Assembly: GCF_037975245.1 (NCBI RefSeq) | Contig: NC_092573.1 | Location: 23,405,265 to 23,465,264, forward strand | Direction: 5' to 3' | Origin: Apostichopus japonicus | Lineage: Eukaryota; Echinodermata; Holothuroidea; Aspidochirotida; Stichopodidae | Length of the DNA stretch: 60,000 bases | In this document: positions 59,346 to 60,000 of the stretch, piece by piece | Layout: each line of letters opens with the position of its first letter | Numbering within the stretch: the stretch's first letter is position 1 | Program-made: the position numbers and the translations under genes | Notes under the pieces: generated by a model | What the model saw: only the letters and a program-made list of their open reading frames with translations | Databases searched by the model: none | What the model was told of the DNA's origin: nothing

Positions 59346-59703
59346 TATATAACAGAGATTCAGATGTTCACTTCCTGCTGCACAAAGTGCTCAATACATA
59401 GAAGTAGAGCAAGTCCATAATATTGTATACCTATATGGTAACCTACAGCATGTTGTTACTCAGGTTCCACGCCTGCAGTGTGCGGTGATCATCAGACAAC
59501 TGGACGTAAACATTCGTGTATGTGACCTTATTTCTTCCTAGCATGGTCAGGGCAGTTTGTTGCCATGGCGACACTTTTATATATACATAAACATTCATAT
59601 ATTTGTTTTCTTTTGCAGTTATAAGTTCTAAGGAGCTGACCAAACATAATCACGTGTGGGTGTGCACAAATCCAGATTACGTCTGTACCAGGTTCTTCTT
59701 TGT
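4820..59703 (+). CDS. PARP8: PARP6/PARP8-type mono-ADP-ribosyltransferase, whole gene model (21 coding exons; 3' end outside window)
   Basis: Join of the 21 exons listed below, with 2369 coding nt, every phase consistent and all introns GT-AG. The family transfers ADP-ribose from NAD+ to proteins and is mono-acting. Domains by model residue: 1-90, N-terminal region resembling PARP8 (RNA/protein partner unknown) with C67xxC70; 91-186, linker ending in a run of Glu/Asp; 187-303, conserved N-terminal domain ([29 protein letters not shown]); 304-426, variable basic/Ser-rich linker; 427-549, four-Cys region C460/C463/C480/C485 followed by EVVDLLVAM and [10 protein letters not shown]; 550-790, catalytic domain with HGS (H649), YGKGIYLS (Y684) and CTRFFFV. 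No Glu precedes the final strand, which fits mono- rather than poly-ADP-ribosylation. Human PARP8 is about 854 residues; this model would reach about 830. Animals outside vertebrates usually have one PARP6/8 gene, so the PARP8 symbol reflects the N-terminal extension and could equally be written PARP6/8. Confidence 0.93.
4905..9097. other. Intron 1, 5' part
   Basis: No exon recognised. 5080-5280 is rich in TTAGGCTA/TAGGCC words. C-runs lie at 5889-5905 and 7712-7738. A 143-codon open frame (8077-8508) ends in a Lys/Arg cluster but matches no family I know; it is probably chance. Confidence 0.5.
9098..9700. repeat. Degenerate interspersed/tandem repeat with palindromic head and GGTCAAAGGTCA boxes
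   Basis: Starts with a near-perfect 30-bp palindrome (9098-9127, centre CCAGCATGCTGG, one mismatched pair) and a (CTATCACT)n stretch at about 9145-9180. Degenerate units of roughly 200 bp follow, each with a 'cccattcgcacagtgt' or 'cctgttcgtacagtgt' segment, 'gaaacttgg.cacaa' and a GGGGTCAAAGGTCAT-type box. It lies within intron 1. Confidence 0.65.
9701..11834. other. Intron 1, middle part
   Basis: AT-rich intron. A G-run (10169-10181) sits inside a segment starting CAGTGGTGTGGCC at about 10138, which looks like one end of a hAT-type element; the opposite end was not found. No exon recognised. Confidence 0.45.
11835..11951 (+). repeat. SINE 3' domain, headless copy
   Basis: About 115 bp that align, at roughly 80 percent by eye, with the reverse complement of the 17.08-17.20 kb SINE: GGAAGCCACC, ACGTGAA.GTTGTAA, TCCCACATT..GGTCGCTTA, GCATCGTAAA.ATA. 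The tRNA-like head and middle of the other copy are missing. It is either 5'-truncated or a different SINE sharing the same 3' domain. Confidence 0.7.
11952..13012. other. Intron 1, between SINE fragment and MITE
   Basis: AT-rich sequence. Open frames up to 123 codons on the minus strand (12466-12837) do not resemble any protein I recognise. No splice-bounded exon or repeat was identified. Confidence 0.4.
13013..13149. mobile_element. MITE with terminal inverted repeats and 6-bp target duplication
   Basis: A 137-bp element. Both ends read TACGGTGGCTTAAT inwards (14 of 14), and the similarity decays over the next 15 bases. It is flanked by direct GGTATG copies at 13007-13012 and 13150-13155. 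The interior has two copies of TTGACTTTTTATCTCAA. It is non-autonomous and carries no coding capacity. Confidence 0.8.
13156..15711. other. Intron 1, 3' part
   Basis: AT-rich, with a T-run at 13168-13183 and a C-run near 14470. A 71-codon open frame at 15431-15646 starts with a hydrophobic stretch, but no link to exon 2 can be shown. The intron ends at a TTTATTTACAG acceptor. Confidence 0.45.
15712..15807 (+). CDS. PARP8: PARP6/8-like exon 2 (residues 29-60)
   Basis: Translates as [20 protein letters not shown] then [12 protein letters not shown], phase 1 to phase 1, followed by GTAAGA. The ending matches the PARP8 segment in which a beta-strand-like run leads to VSEDYPDN, and the Asp codon is completed by exon 3. 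Confidence 0.85.
15808..17070. other. Intron 2, upstream of the SINE
   Basis: AT-rich sequence with a short (GT)n tract near 16900-16935 and a G-rich tract at 16968-16987. No exon recognised. Confidence 0.4.
17071..17399 (-). mobile_element. tRNA-derived SINE with perfect 9-bp target duplication
   Basis: Read on the minus strand, the element starts near 17390 with a tRNA-like head. The head has A box TGGCCGAGTGG, a Ser-type TTGAA anticodon region and B box GGTTCGATCCC in a foldable T arm. The 3' acceptor strand does not pair, so it is not a working tRNA gene. The body continues to 17080, and its last ~110 bp recur at 11.84-11.95 kb. Direct repeats ATAAATCAG at 17071-17079 and 17391-17399 are an exact target duplication, so insertion is fairly recent. 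Confidence 0.85.
17452..17541 (+). CDS. PARP8: PARP6/8-like exon 3 (residues 61-90)
   Basis: [20 protein letters not shown] followed by [10 protein letters not shown], phase 1 to phase 1, acceptor TTTTTTCAG and donor GTAAGC. It corresponds to the PARP8 segment DNTYVSSSD..EPIPVIFHRIA. It differs from human PARP8 in carrying CSKCGH, a CxxC pair at residues 67/70. Confidence 0.85.
17542..22075. other. Intron 3, 5' part
   Basis: Mostly AT-rich. A more CpG-rich island at about 18280-18510 contains two successive short inverted repeats (TTGTCAA/TTGACAA and TTGCCAT/ATGGCAA). Nothing recognised as coding. Confidence 0.45.
22076..22325 (+). repeat. Interspersed repeat, copy 1 (second copy at 36.7 kb)
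   Basis: Aligns in the same orientation with 36703-36920. Shared blocks include TCCGGATGTGTGACCTGAT, CTTTGGCTTTGAGTACAACG, TGCCGTGTTGGA and CCTCACAATTT. The 93-codon open frame inside (22153-22434) is not conserved in the second copy and is not a gene. Family unknown. Confidence 0.75.
22326..25667. other. Intron 3, middle part
   Basis: A G-rich tract at 22636-22667 could form a G-quadruplex. The 24190-24300 segment resembles the 27.45 kb repeat. Two CRE-type octamers lie at 25265-25272 (TGACGTCA) and 25287-25294 (TGACGTCG). No exon recognised. Confidence 0.45.
25676..25984. mobile_element. Small DNA transposon with 14-bp inverted termini and 8-bp target duplication
   Basis: Ends are perfect inverted CATAGGCATAGGAG (14 bp). 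Flanking 8-bp direct repeats TATGTCAC lie at 25668-25675 and 25985-25992. Length is 309 bp, with no transposase. An 8-bp duplication points to hAT or P superfamily mobilisation; which one cannot be decided from the termini alone. Confidence 0.85.
25993..27478. other. Intron 3, between DNA transposon and tandem repeat
   Basis: G-runs at 26499-26512 and 26610-26626. An open frame at 27103-27393 (96 codons) is not recognised. No exon found. Confidence 0.4.
27479..28195 (+). repeat. Degenerate tandem repeat, about five units of ~130-150 bp
   Basis: Each unit holds, in order: 'ttgtaaacacgatatctga', 'gaagcttgggcagatgtcat', 'accacattgagtacaagaag' and 'ggtggaggtcaaatgtcat' type blocks, then a 'tcaaattgtgaaaacc' block. 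Units are clearly diverged. A single related fragment lies at about 24200-24300. Confidence 0.8.
28196..31326. other. Intron 3, 3' part
   Basis: AT-rich, with a C-rich tract at 29537-29582 and at 30213-30238. 30915-30985 carries a 'gtatttatatagcgcc...ctagacgctt' motif that looks like a common dispersed repeat end. No exon recognised. Confidence 0.4.
31327..31418 (+). CDS. PARP8: PARP6/8-like exon 4 (residues 91-121)
   Basis: [20 protein letters not shown] then [11 protein letters not shown]. It accepts phase 1 and leaves phase 0, exactly what exons 3 and 5 require, with acceptor TTAATTACAG and donor GTGATA. It belongs to the poorly conserved charged linker, so support comes from splice sites, phase and acidic composition rather than alignment. 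An overlapping antisense open frame (31262-31645) is a shadow. Confidence 0.72.
31419..35722. other. Intron 4
   Basis: AT-rich, with a C-rich tract 32910-32980, a G-run 33094-33116, (GAT)n near 33328-33372 and a G-run 33958-33969. A 91-codon open frame at 31939-32214 has a hydrophobic middle but no recognised homology and no splice link. No other exon seen. Confidence 0.45.
35723..35917 (+). CDS. PARP8: PARP6/8-like exon 5 (residues 122-186), acidic tract
   Basis: Phase 0 to phase 0. Begins [20 protein letters not shown], then has an uninterrupted run of ten Glu followed by [19 protein letters not shown] and a Tyr/Asp-rich end. It matches the PARP6/8 EEDSEGDNDSEEF segment but is much more acidic, encoded by a GAGGAGGAAGAA-type purine repeat. 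Acceptor TCTTTCAG, donor GTACGT. Confidence 0.9.
36365..36468 (+). CDS. PARP8: PARP6/8-like exon 6 (residues 187-220)
   Basis: [20 protein letters not shown] then [14 protein letters not shown], phase 0 to phase 2. Corresponds to the PARP8 stretch LHKHPQLEADLSAVREIYGP. Acceptor CTTCCGCAG, donor GTACGT. Start of the conserved N-terminal domain. Confidence 0.92.
36469..37699. other. Intron 6
   Basis: Contains the second copy of the 22.1 kb interspersed repeat, and G-rich tracts at 37139-37177 and 37381-37447. No exon. Confidence 0.5.
36703..36920 (+). repeat. Interspersed repeat, copy 2
   Basis: Same orientation as 22076-22325. The second half is shorter in this copy because an internal ~25-bp block is missing. 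Identity is high over the first 120 bp. Confidence 0.75.
37700..37760 (+). CDS. PARP8: PARP6/8-like exon 7 (residues 221-241)
   Basis: [20 protein letters not shown] plus E, phase 2 to phase 0, acceptor CTTGTCTAG, donor GTAAGT. Strong match to the family signature REYGxIDDVDIDLHIxxSFLDEE. Confidence 0.95.
37761..41455. other. Intron 7, 5' part
   Basis: TA-rich palindromic sequence at 37928-38003 and a long (TA)-rich block at 38810-39065 made of inverted 'gttatataag' words. No exon recognised. Confidence 0.5.
41464..41876. mobile_element. hAT-like non-autonomous DNA transposon
   Basis: Termini CAGTGGCGTAA and TTACGCTACTG are inverted repeats with one mismatch. Flanking 8-bp direct repeats CCAAGGCA lie at 41456-41463 and 41877-41884. 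CAGTGGCG-type ends with 8-bp duplications are characteristic of hAT elements. The 413-bp body has GGGGCCCC-rich subterminal palindromes and a G-rich tract at 41562-41586. No transposase. Confidence 0.88.
41885..42711. other. Intron 7, 3' part
   Basis: 42002-42062 carries 'caggtacgtagccaga' followed by a long G-rich tract, resembling one end of another DNA element without a visible partner end. A T-run lies at 42460-42471. No exon before the TTTTACTTCCAG acceptor. Confidence 0.4.
42712..42799 (+). CDS. PARP8: PARP6/8-like exon 8 (residues 242-270)
   Basis: [20 protein letters not shown] then FSISKYLDG, phase 0 to phase 1, donor GTAAGT. Matches the DEE.xxAWxVIRTEPIxxRLxxSLxQYLxGP segment, which may adopt an RWD/UBC-like fold (inference). 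Confidence 0.95.
42800..43536. other. Intron 8
   Basis: (GTT)n-like tract 42868-42910 and G-rich tracts at 43292-43300 and 43340-43360. No exon. Confidence 0.45.
43537..43606 (+). CDS. PARP8: PARP6/8-like exon 9 (residues 271-293)
   Basis: [20 protein letters not shown] then QLK, phase 1 to phase 2, acceptor CATGTTTCAG, donor GTAAGT. Matches PxxxVFQxSxKExFGLGxQLKKI. Confidence 0.93.
43607..45054. other. Intron 9
   Basis: G-rich tract 43771-43800, T-run 44340-44353, C-rich tract 44702-44721. No exon or recognised element. Confidence 0.45.
45055..45159 (+). CDS. PARP8: PARP6/8-like exon 10 (residues 294-328)
   Basis: [20 protein letters not shown] then [15 protein letters not shown], phase 2 to phase 2. 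Matches family KKI..xFxSQQWKxLSNDF. Two donors are possible, AG|GTGGGA after 45144 and AG|GTAGGG after 45159. They are 15 nt apart and give the same phase, so either fits. The longer form is annotated. Confidence 0.9.
45160..46629. other. Intron 10, 5' part
   Basis: G-rich tract around 45400-45425, C-rich at 45571-45597 and 46060-46077. No exon recognised. Confidence 0.4.
46630..46985. repeat. Irregular degenerate repeat in intron 10
   Basis: Three recurrences of 'attgtttgacacaacca' (about 46639, 46807, 46905) and three of 'gaagcttaaatgaaatgctaaac' (about 46687, 46752, 46855) in alternating order at uneven spacing. It ends 70 bp before the exon 11 acceptor. Confidence 0.55.
46998..47040 (+). 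repeat. (CAT)n/(CGT)n trinucleotide tract next to exon 11
   Basis: A run of CAC/CAT triplets, then CGTCGTCGT, ending 13 bp before the exon 11 acceptor and so overlapping the expected polypyrimidine/branch region. Confidence 0.85.
47053..47193 (+). CDS. PARP8: PARP6/8-like exon 11 (residues 329-375), His/Ser-rich linker
   Basis: Phase 2 to phase 2, acceptor CTTTTAACAG, donor GTGCGT. Contains four His then a [14 protein letters not shown] segment, similar in style to the repeated HKLLxRSxSxxxR blocks of the PARP8 linker. Little strict conservation is expected here. The upstream open frame rich in His is intronic. Confidence 0.8.
47194..49530. other. Intron 11
   Basis: AT-rich, with a C-rich tract near 48100-48130 and an A-run 49371-49385. 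No exon or recognised element. Confidence 0.45.
49531..49681 (+). CDS. PARP8: PARP6/8-like exon 12 (residues 376-426)
   Basis: Phase 2 to phase 0, acceptor TTTCATTCAG, donor GTAAGT. Begins [11 protein letters not shown], matching the PARP6 segment EKRHSWFKAG. A basic GDEKKGRKR stretch and a Ser/Pro-rich end (SPPSYEDLH) follow. Basic linker, possible nuclear or phospho-regulated segment (inference). Confidence 0.88.
49939..50092 (+). repeat. Inverted repeat, left arm (partner at 59418-59577)
   Basis: Shares about 150 bp, at roughly 85 percent identity by eye, with the reverse complement of 59418-59577. Shared blocks include AGTGTCGCCATGGCAACAAA, CTAGGAAG.AATAAGGTCAC and CTGATGATC.CCGCACACTG. 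Both copies sit beside TA-rich microsatellite sequence. Dispersed element, family unknown. Confidence 0.88.
50119..50264. repeat. (TA)n microsatellite in intron 12
   Basis: About 145 bp of nearly pure TA dinucleotides with a few interruptions, ending 76 bp before exon 13. Confidence 0.95.
50341..50490 (+). CDS. PARP8: PARP6/8-like exon 13 (residues 427-476), first Cys pair
   Basis: Phase 0 to phase 0, acceptor CTTCTCACAG, donor GTATTA. Contains [17 protein letters not shown] and [19 protein letters not shown], a near-exact match to PARP6/8 ([17 protein letters not shown]). C460 and C463 form the first half of a C-x2-C-x16-C-x4-C motif completed in exon 14, probably zinc-binding (inference). 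Confidence 0.97.
50619..51072. mobile_element. DNA transposon-like element with CAGGxATGAGACT termini
   Basis: Left end CAGGCATGAGACT and right end AGTCTCATCCCTG are inverted with one mismatch. GTGTAA occurs directly outside both ends (50613-50618 and 51073-51078), possibly part of a decayed 8-bp duplication. CAGG ends suggest hAT. The interior has CCGCGGAAACGCGG, a T/A-rich block at 50660-50756 and C-rich 50990-51022. No transposase. Confidence 0.7.
51347..51509 (+). repeat. Duplicated intron 13/exon 14 boundary, upstream decayed copy
   Basis: Aligns with 51566-51725 at an offset of 216-219 bp. Shared blocks include TAATAATAGCATGACTT, ACTTCCTTCCTGGATTGACC, TTTCACTTCCTGTTTGCTGA and CCTGCGGTCTGTCAGAGGGA. 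It thus includes the last ~140 bp of the intron plus the first 20 bp of exon 14. Where the real acceptor reads TTCGCAG, this copy reads ACCGCCG, so the AG is gone. Confidence 0.93.
51566..51725 (+). repeat. Duplicated intron 13/exon 14 boundary, functional copy
   Basis: Downstream partner of 51347-51509; its final 20 bases are the start of exon 14. Between the copies, 51505-51575 has three short 'agagggaactaataatag'-like units, suggesting slippage at the junction. Confidence 0.93.
51706..51924 (+). CDS. PARP8: PARP6/8-like exon 14 (residues 477-549), second Cys pair
   Basis: Phase 0 to phase 0, acceptor GATTCGCAG, donor GTATGT. Begins [20 protein letters not shown], then [13 protein letters not shown] and [12 protein letters not shown]. 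This matches PARP6/8 PxVCxRELCVFxFxTLGVM, TGAxVVDLLVxM and IIFEPYPSVVDP. C480 and C485 complete the four-Cys motif. Confidence 0.97.
51925..52852. other. Intron 14
   Basis: AT-rich. No exon or recognised repeat. Confidence 0.5.
52853..52989 (+). CDS. PARP8: PARP6/8-like exon 15 (residues 550-594)
   Basis: Phase 0 to phase 2, acceptor AATCTTATCCAG, donor [26 protein letters not shown] then a stretch ending DALAFPLLQ, with W595 completed by exon 16. Matches KKNYxRxxKALDSxxSIREM and DPLAHPLLQW. Its last 19 bases and the donor are the first unit of a five-copy tandem array. Confidence 0.96.
52971..53277 (+). repeat. Five-copy 62-bp minisatellite spanning the exon 15 splice donor
   Basis: Units begin at 52971, 53033, 53094, 53156 and 53218, nearly identical apart from a C/T in the pyrimidine run and a few substitutions. 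Each contains CATTCCCCCTTTTGCAATG followed by GTACATTCC, so the exon end and its GT occur five times (GT at 52990, 53051, 53113, 53175, 53237). Confidence 0.97.
53281..53521 (-). mobile_element. tRNA-derived SINE-like element in intron 15
   Basis: On the minus strand, 53515-53450 resembles a tRNA: GGAGTG...CACTCC end pairing, A box TTAGCTCAGTGG and B box GGTTCGAGTCA. At 66 nt it lacks the 3' side of a full T stem, so it is not a functional tRNA gene. The likely body runs on to about 53285 and contains an inverted CCTGC/GCAGG pair. A weak ATCTAT direct repeat (53281-53286, 53516-53521) may be the target duplication. Confidence 0.6.
53819..53867 (+). CDS. PARP8: PARP6/8-like exon 16 (residues 595-611)
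   Basis: [17 protein letters not shown], phase 2 to phase 0, acceptor ATTTTGACAG, donor GTAAGT. Near-exact match to the family [14 protein letters not shown] motif. Start of the catalytic domain. Confidence 0.97.
53868..54933. other. Intron 16
   Basis: G-rich tract 54302-54350. Several short overlapping open frames between 54411 and 54891 on the plus strand are not recognised. No exon found. Confidence 0.45.
54934..55046 (+). CDS. PARP8: PARP6/8-like exon 17 (residues 612-648)
   Basis: [20 protein letters not shown] then [17 protein letters not shown], phase 0 to phase 2, acceptor ACTCTTCAG, donor GTGAGT. Matches LKFMHTxHQFLLLSSPPAKE and GSTFAFHGS. The codon for triad residue H649 is split by the following intron. 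Confidence 0.97.
55290..57110 (+). repeat. 152-bp higher-order satellite filling intron 17
   Basis: About 1.8 kb of tandem sequence. The main unit is 152 bp, made of three related ~50-bp monomers that differ in key words: CATGTAGCATATTGTGTTAC, CACATAGCGTATTGTGTTAC and CATGTGGCATATTGTGTTAC. The central part (about 55840-56770) is very homogeneous, while both ends show shorter or partial units. The series of ~72-codon open frames in it are repeat shadows. Confidence 0.97.
57240..57312 (+). CDS. PARP8: PARP6/8-like exon 18 (residues 649-673)
   Basis: [20 protein letters not shown] then GTKHQ, phase 2 to phase 0, acceptor TTTTTTCAG, donor GTAAGC. Near-identical to family [21 protein letters not shown]649 is the NAD-binding His of the H-Y-x triad. 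Confidence 0.98.
57605..57790 (+). repeat. Seven-copy 28-bp minisatellite spanning the exon 19 splice acceptor
   Basis: Units start at 57605, 57633, 57661, 57689, 57717, 57747 and 57776. Each reads GATACAGTGTCACGG followed by TTAATATCTTATC, with few changes. The last unit supplies the real acceptor (AG at 57781-57782) and the first eight exon bases. Confidence 0.97.
57783..57968 (+). CDS. PARP8: PARP6/8-like exon 19 (residues 674-735), catalytic Tyr
   Basis: Phase 0 to phase 0, acceptor CGATACAG, donor GTATGA. Begins [20 protein letters not shown] then [10 protein letters not shown], a strong match to family [25 protein letters not shown]. Y684 of GIY is the triad Tyr. The rest is the variable Lys/Pro-rich loop. 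Confidence 0.98.
57969..58825. other. Intron 19
   Basis: G-rich tract 58040-58062. At 58415-58495 a 'gtgtatctgtgtatctgtg' block is followed by 'cacatatacacaga', an imperfect hairpin-forming microsatellite. No exon. Confidence 0.5.
58826..58904 (+). CDS. PARP8: PARP6/8-like exon 20 (residues 736-761)
   Basis: [20 protein letters not shown] then CITLCE, phase 0 to phase 1, acceptor TTTTCCCCAG, donor GTTAGT. Matches SxFLQSRNLKCIALCEV. Confidence 0.95.
59418..59577 (-). repeat. Inverted repeat, right arm (partner at 49939-50092)
   Basis: Reverse-complement copy of the intron 12 element. It lies in intron 20, 41 bp before exon 21, next to a TA-rich tract at 59299-59350. Confidence 0.88.
59619..59703 (+). 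CDS. PARP8: PARP6/8-like exon 21 (residues 762-789, last in window)
   Basis: [20 protein letters not shown] then YVCTRFFF, phase 1 to phase 2, acceptor CTTTTGCAG, donor GTGAGT. Matches [35 protein letters not shown]. The following YEDGQ... segment and stop must lie beyond 60000. Confidence 0.97.
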
Positions 59704-59835
59704 GTGAGTCAGTCTTAAGATAACTTTATTTTAACTTTCATACCAGAGTCCTAAAAATAATCCAGTGGAAAATCCAGAAATGTGCTCAATATCAATTGAA
59801 TTCTCATCTTTCTAACAACTAGGCTTGATAAAACT

Positions 59836-60000
59836 GTCAAGGGGGATGATCTCTTTATGATCTATATGTTATATCTACATAAGGTCAAGGGTCAAGGGGA
59901 TGATCTCTTTATGATCTATATGTTATATTTCTATAACGTCAAGGGTCAAGGGGATGATCTCTTTATGATCTATATATATGTTATATTTACATAAGGTCAA
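59836..60000 (+). repeat. ~55-bp minisatellite in intron 21, running off the window
   Basis: Units begin at 59836, 59891 and 59945, each GTCAAGGGGATGATCTCTTT followed by ATGATCTATATGTTATAT and an ATAAG or ATAACG end. The array continues past the right edge. Confidence 0.93.

Noticed and set aside
1-60000. CRISPR arrays, operons, rRNA genes, phage genes
   Set aside because: The direct repeats are eukaryotic satellites and minisatellites without spacers. There are no bacterial gene features and no rRNA sequence.

Overview
This is animal (metazoan) nuclear DNA: AT-rich, intron-rich, with GT-AG exons of 49-219 nt separated by introns of 0.4-13.8 kb, and dense in SINEs, small DNA transposons, microsatellites and minisatellites. 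The repeat style (degenerate units carrying GGTCAAAGGTCA-type boxes, TAGGCT-rich stretches, G-run tracts, tRNA-headed SINEs) suggests a marine deuterostome invertebrate, probably an echinoderm and perhaps a sea cucumber. That placement is an inference from general impression, not a proof.

Two protein-coding genes lie head to head. At the left edge, on the minus strand, is the first coding exon of an APH1-type gamma-secretase subunit (78-190); the rest of that gene lies outside the window. Almost everything else is one plus-strand gene, a PARP6/PARP8-type mono-ADP-ribosyltransferase. Its start codon is at 4820. Twenty-one coding exons were located through 59703, every one joined in consistent phase (2369 nt, 789 complete codons). 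Only the last part, expected to hold about 35-40 residues, is beyond the right edge.

Layout: 1-190 APH1 exon; 191-4819 divergent intergenic/promoter region; exon 1 at 4.8 kb, exons 2-3 at 15.7-17.5 kb (N-terminal part resembling PARP8), exon 4 at 31.3 kb, exons 5-12 at 35.7-49.7 kb (acidic linker, conserved N-terminal domain, basic/Ser-rich linker), exons 13-14 at 50.3-51.9 kb (four-Cys motif), exons 15-21 at 52.9-59.7 kb (catalytic domain). Large introns 1, 3, 4 and 7 carry SINEs, MITEs, hAT-like elements and degenerate tandem repeats.

The most unusual feature is in the 3' half. Three exon-intron boundaries of the PARP gene are themselves included in tandem duplications: the exon 14 acceptor (2 copies, the upstream one with its AG destroyed), the exon 15 donor (5 copies, 62-bp unit) and the exon 19 acceptor (7 copies, 28-bp unit). 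In the last two arrays every extra splice site would lead straight into an in-frame stop codon. A homogeneous 152-bp satellite fills intron 17, a 55-bp minisatellite follows exon 21, and an inverted repeat pair in introns 12 and 20 brackets exons 13-20.
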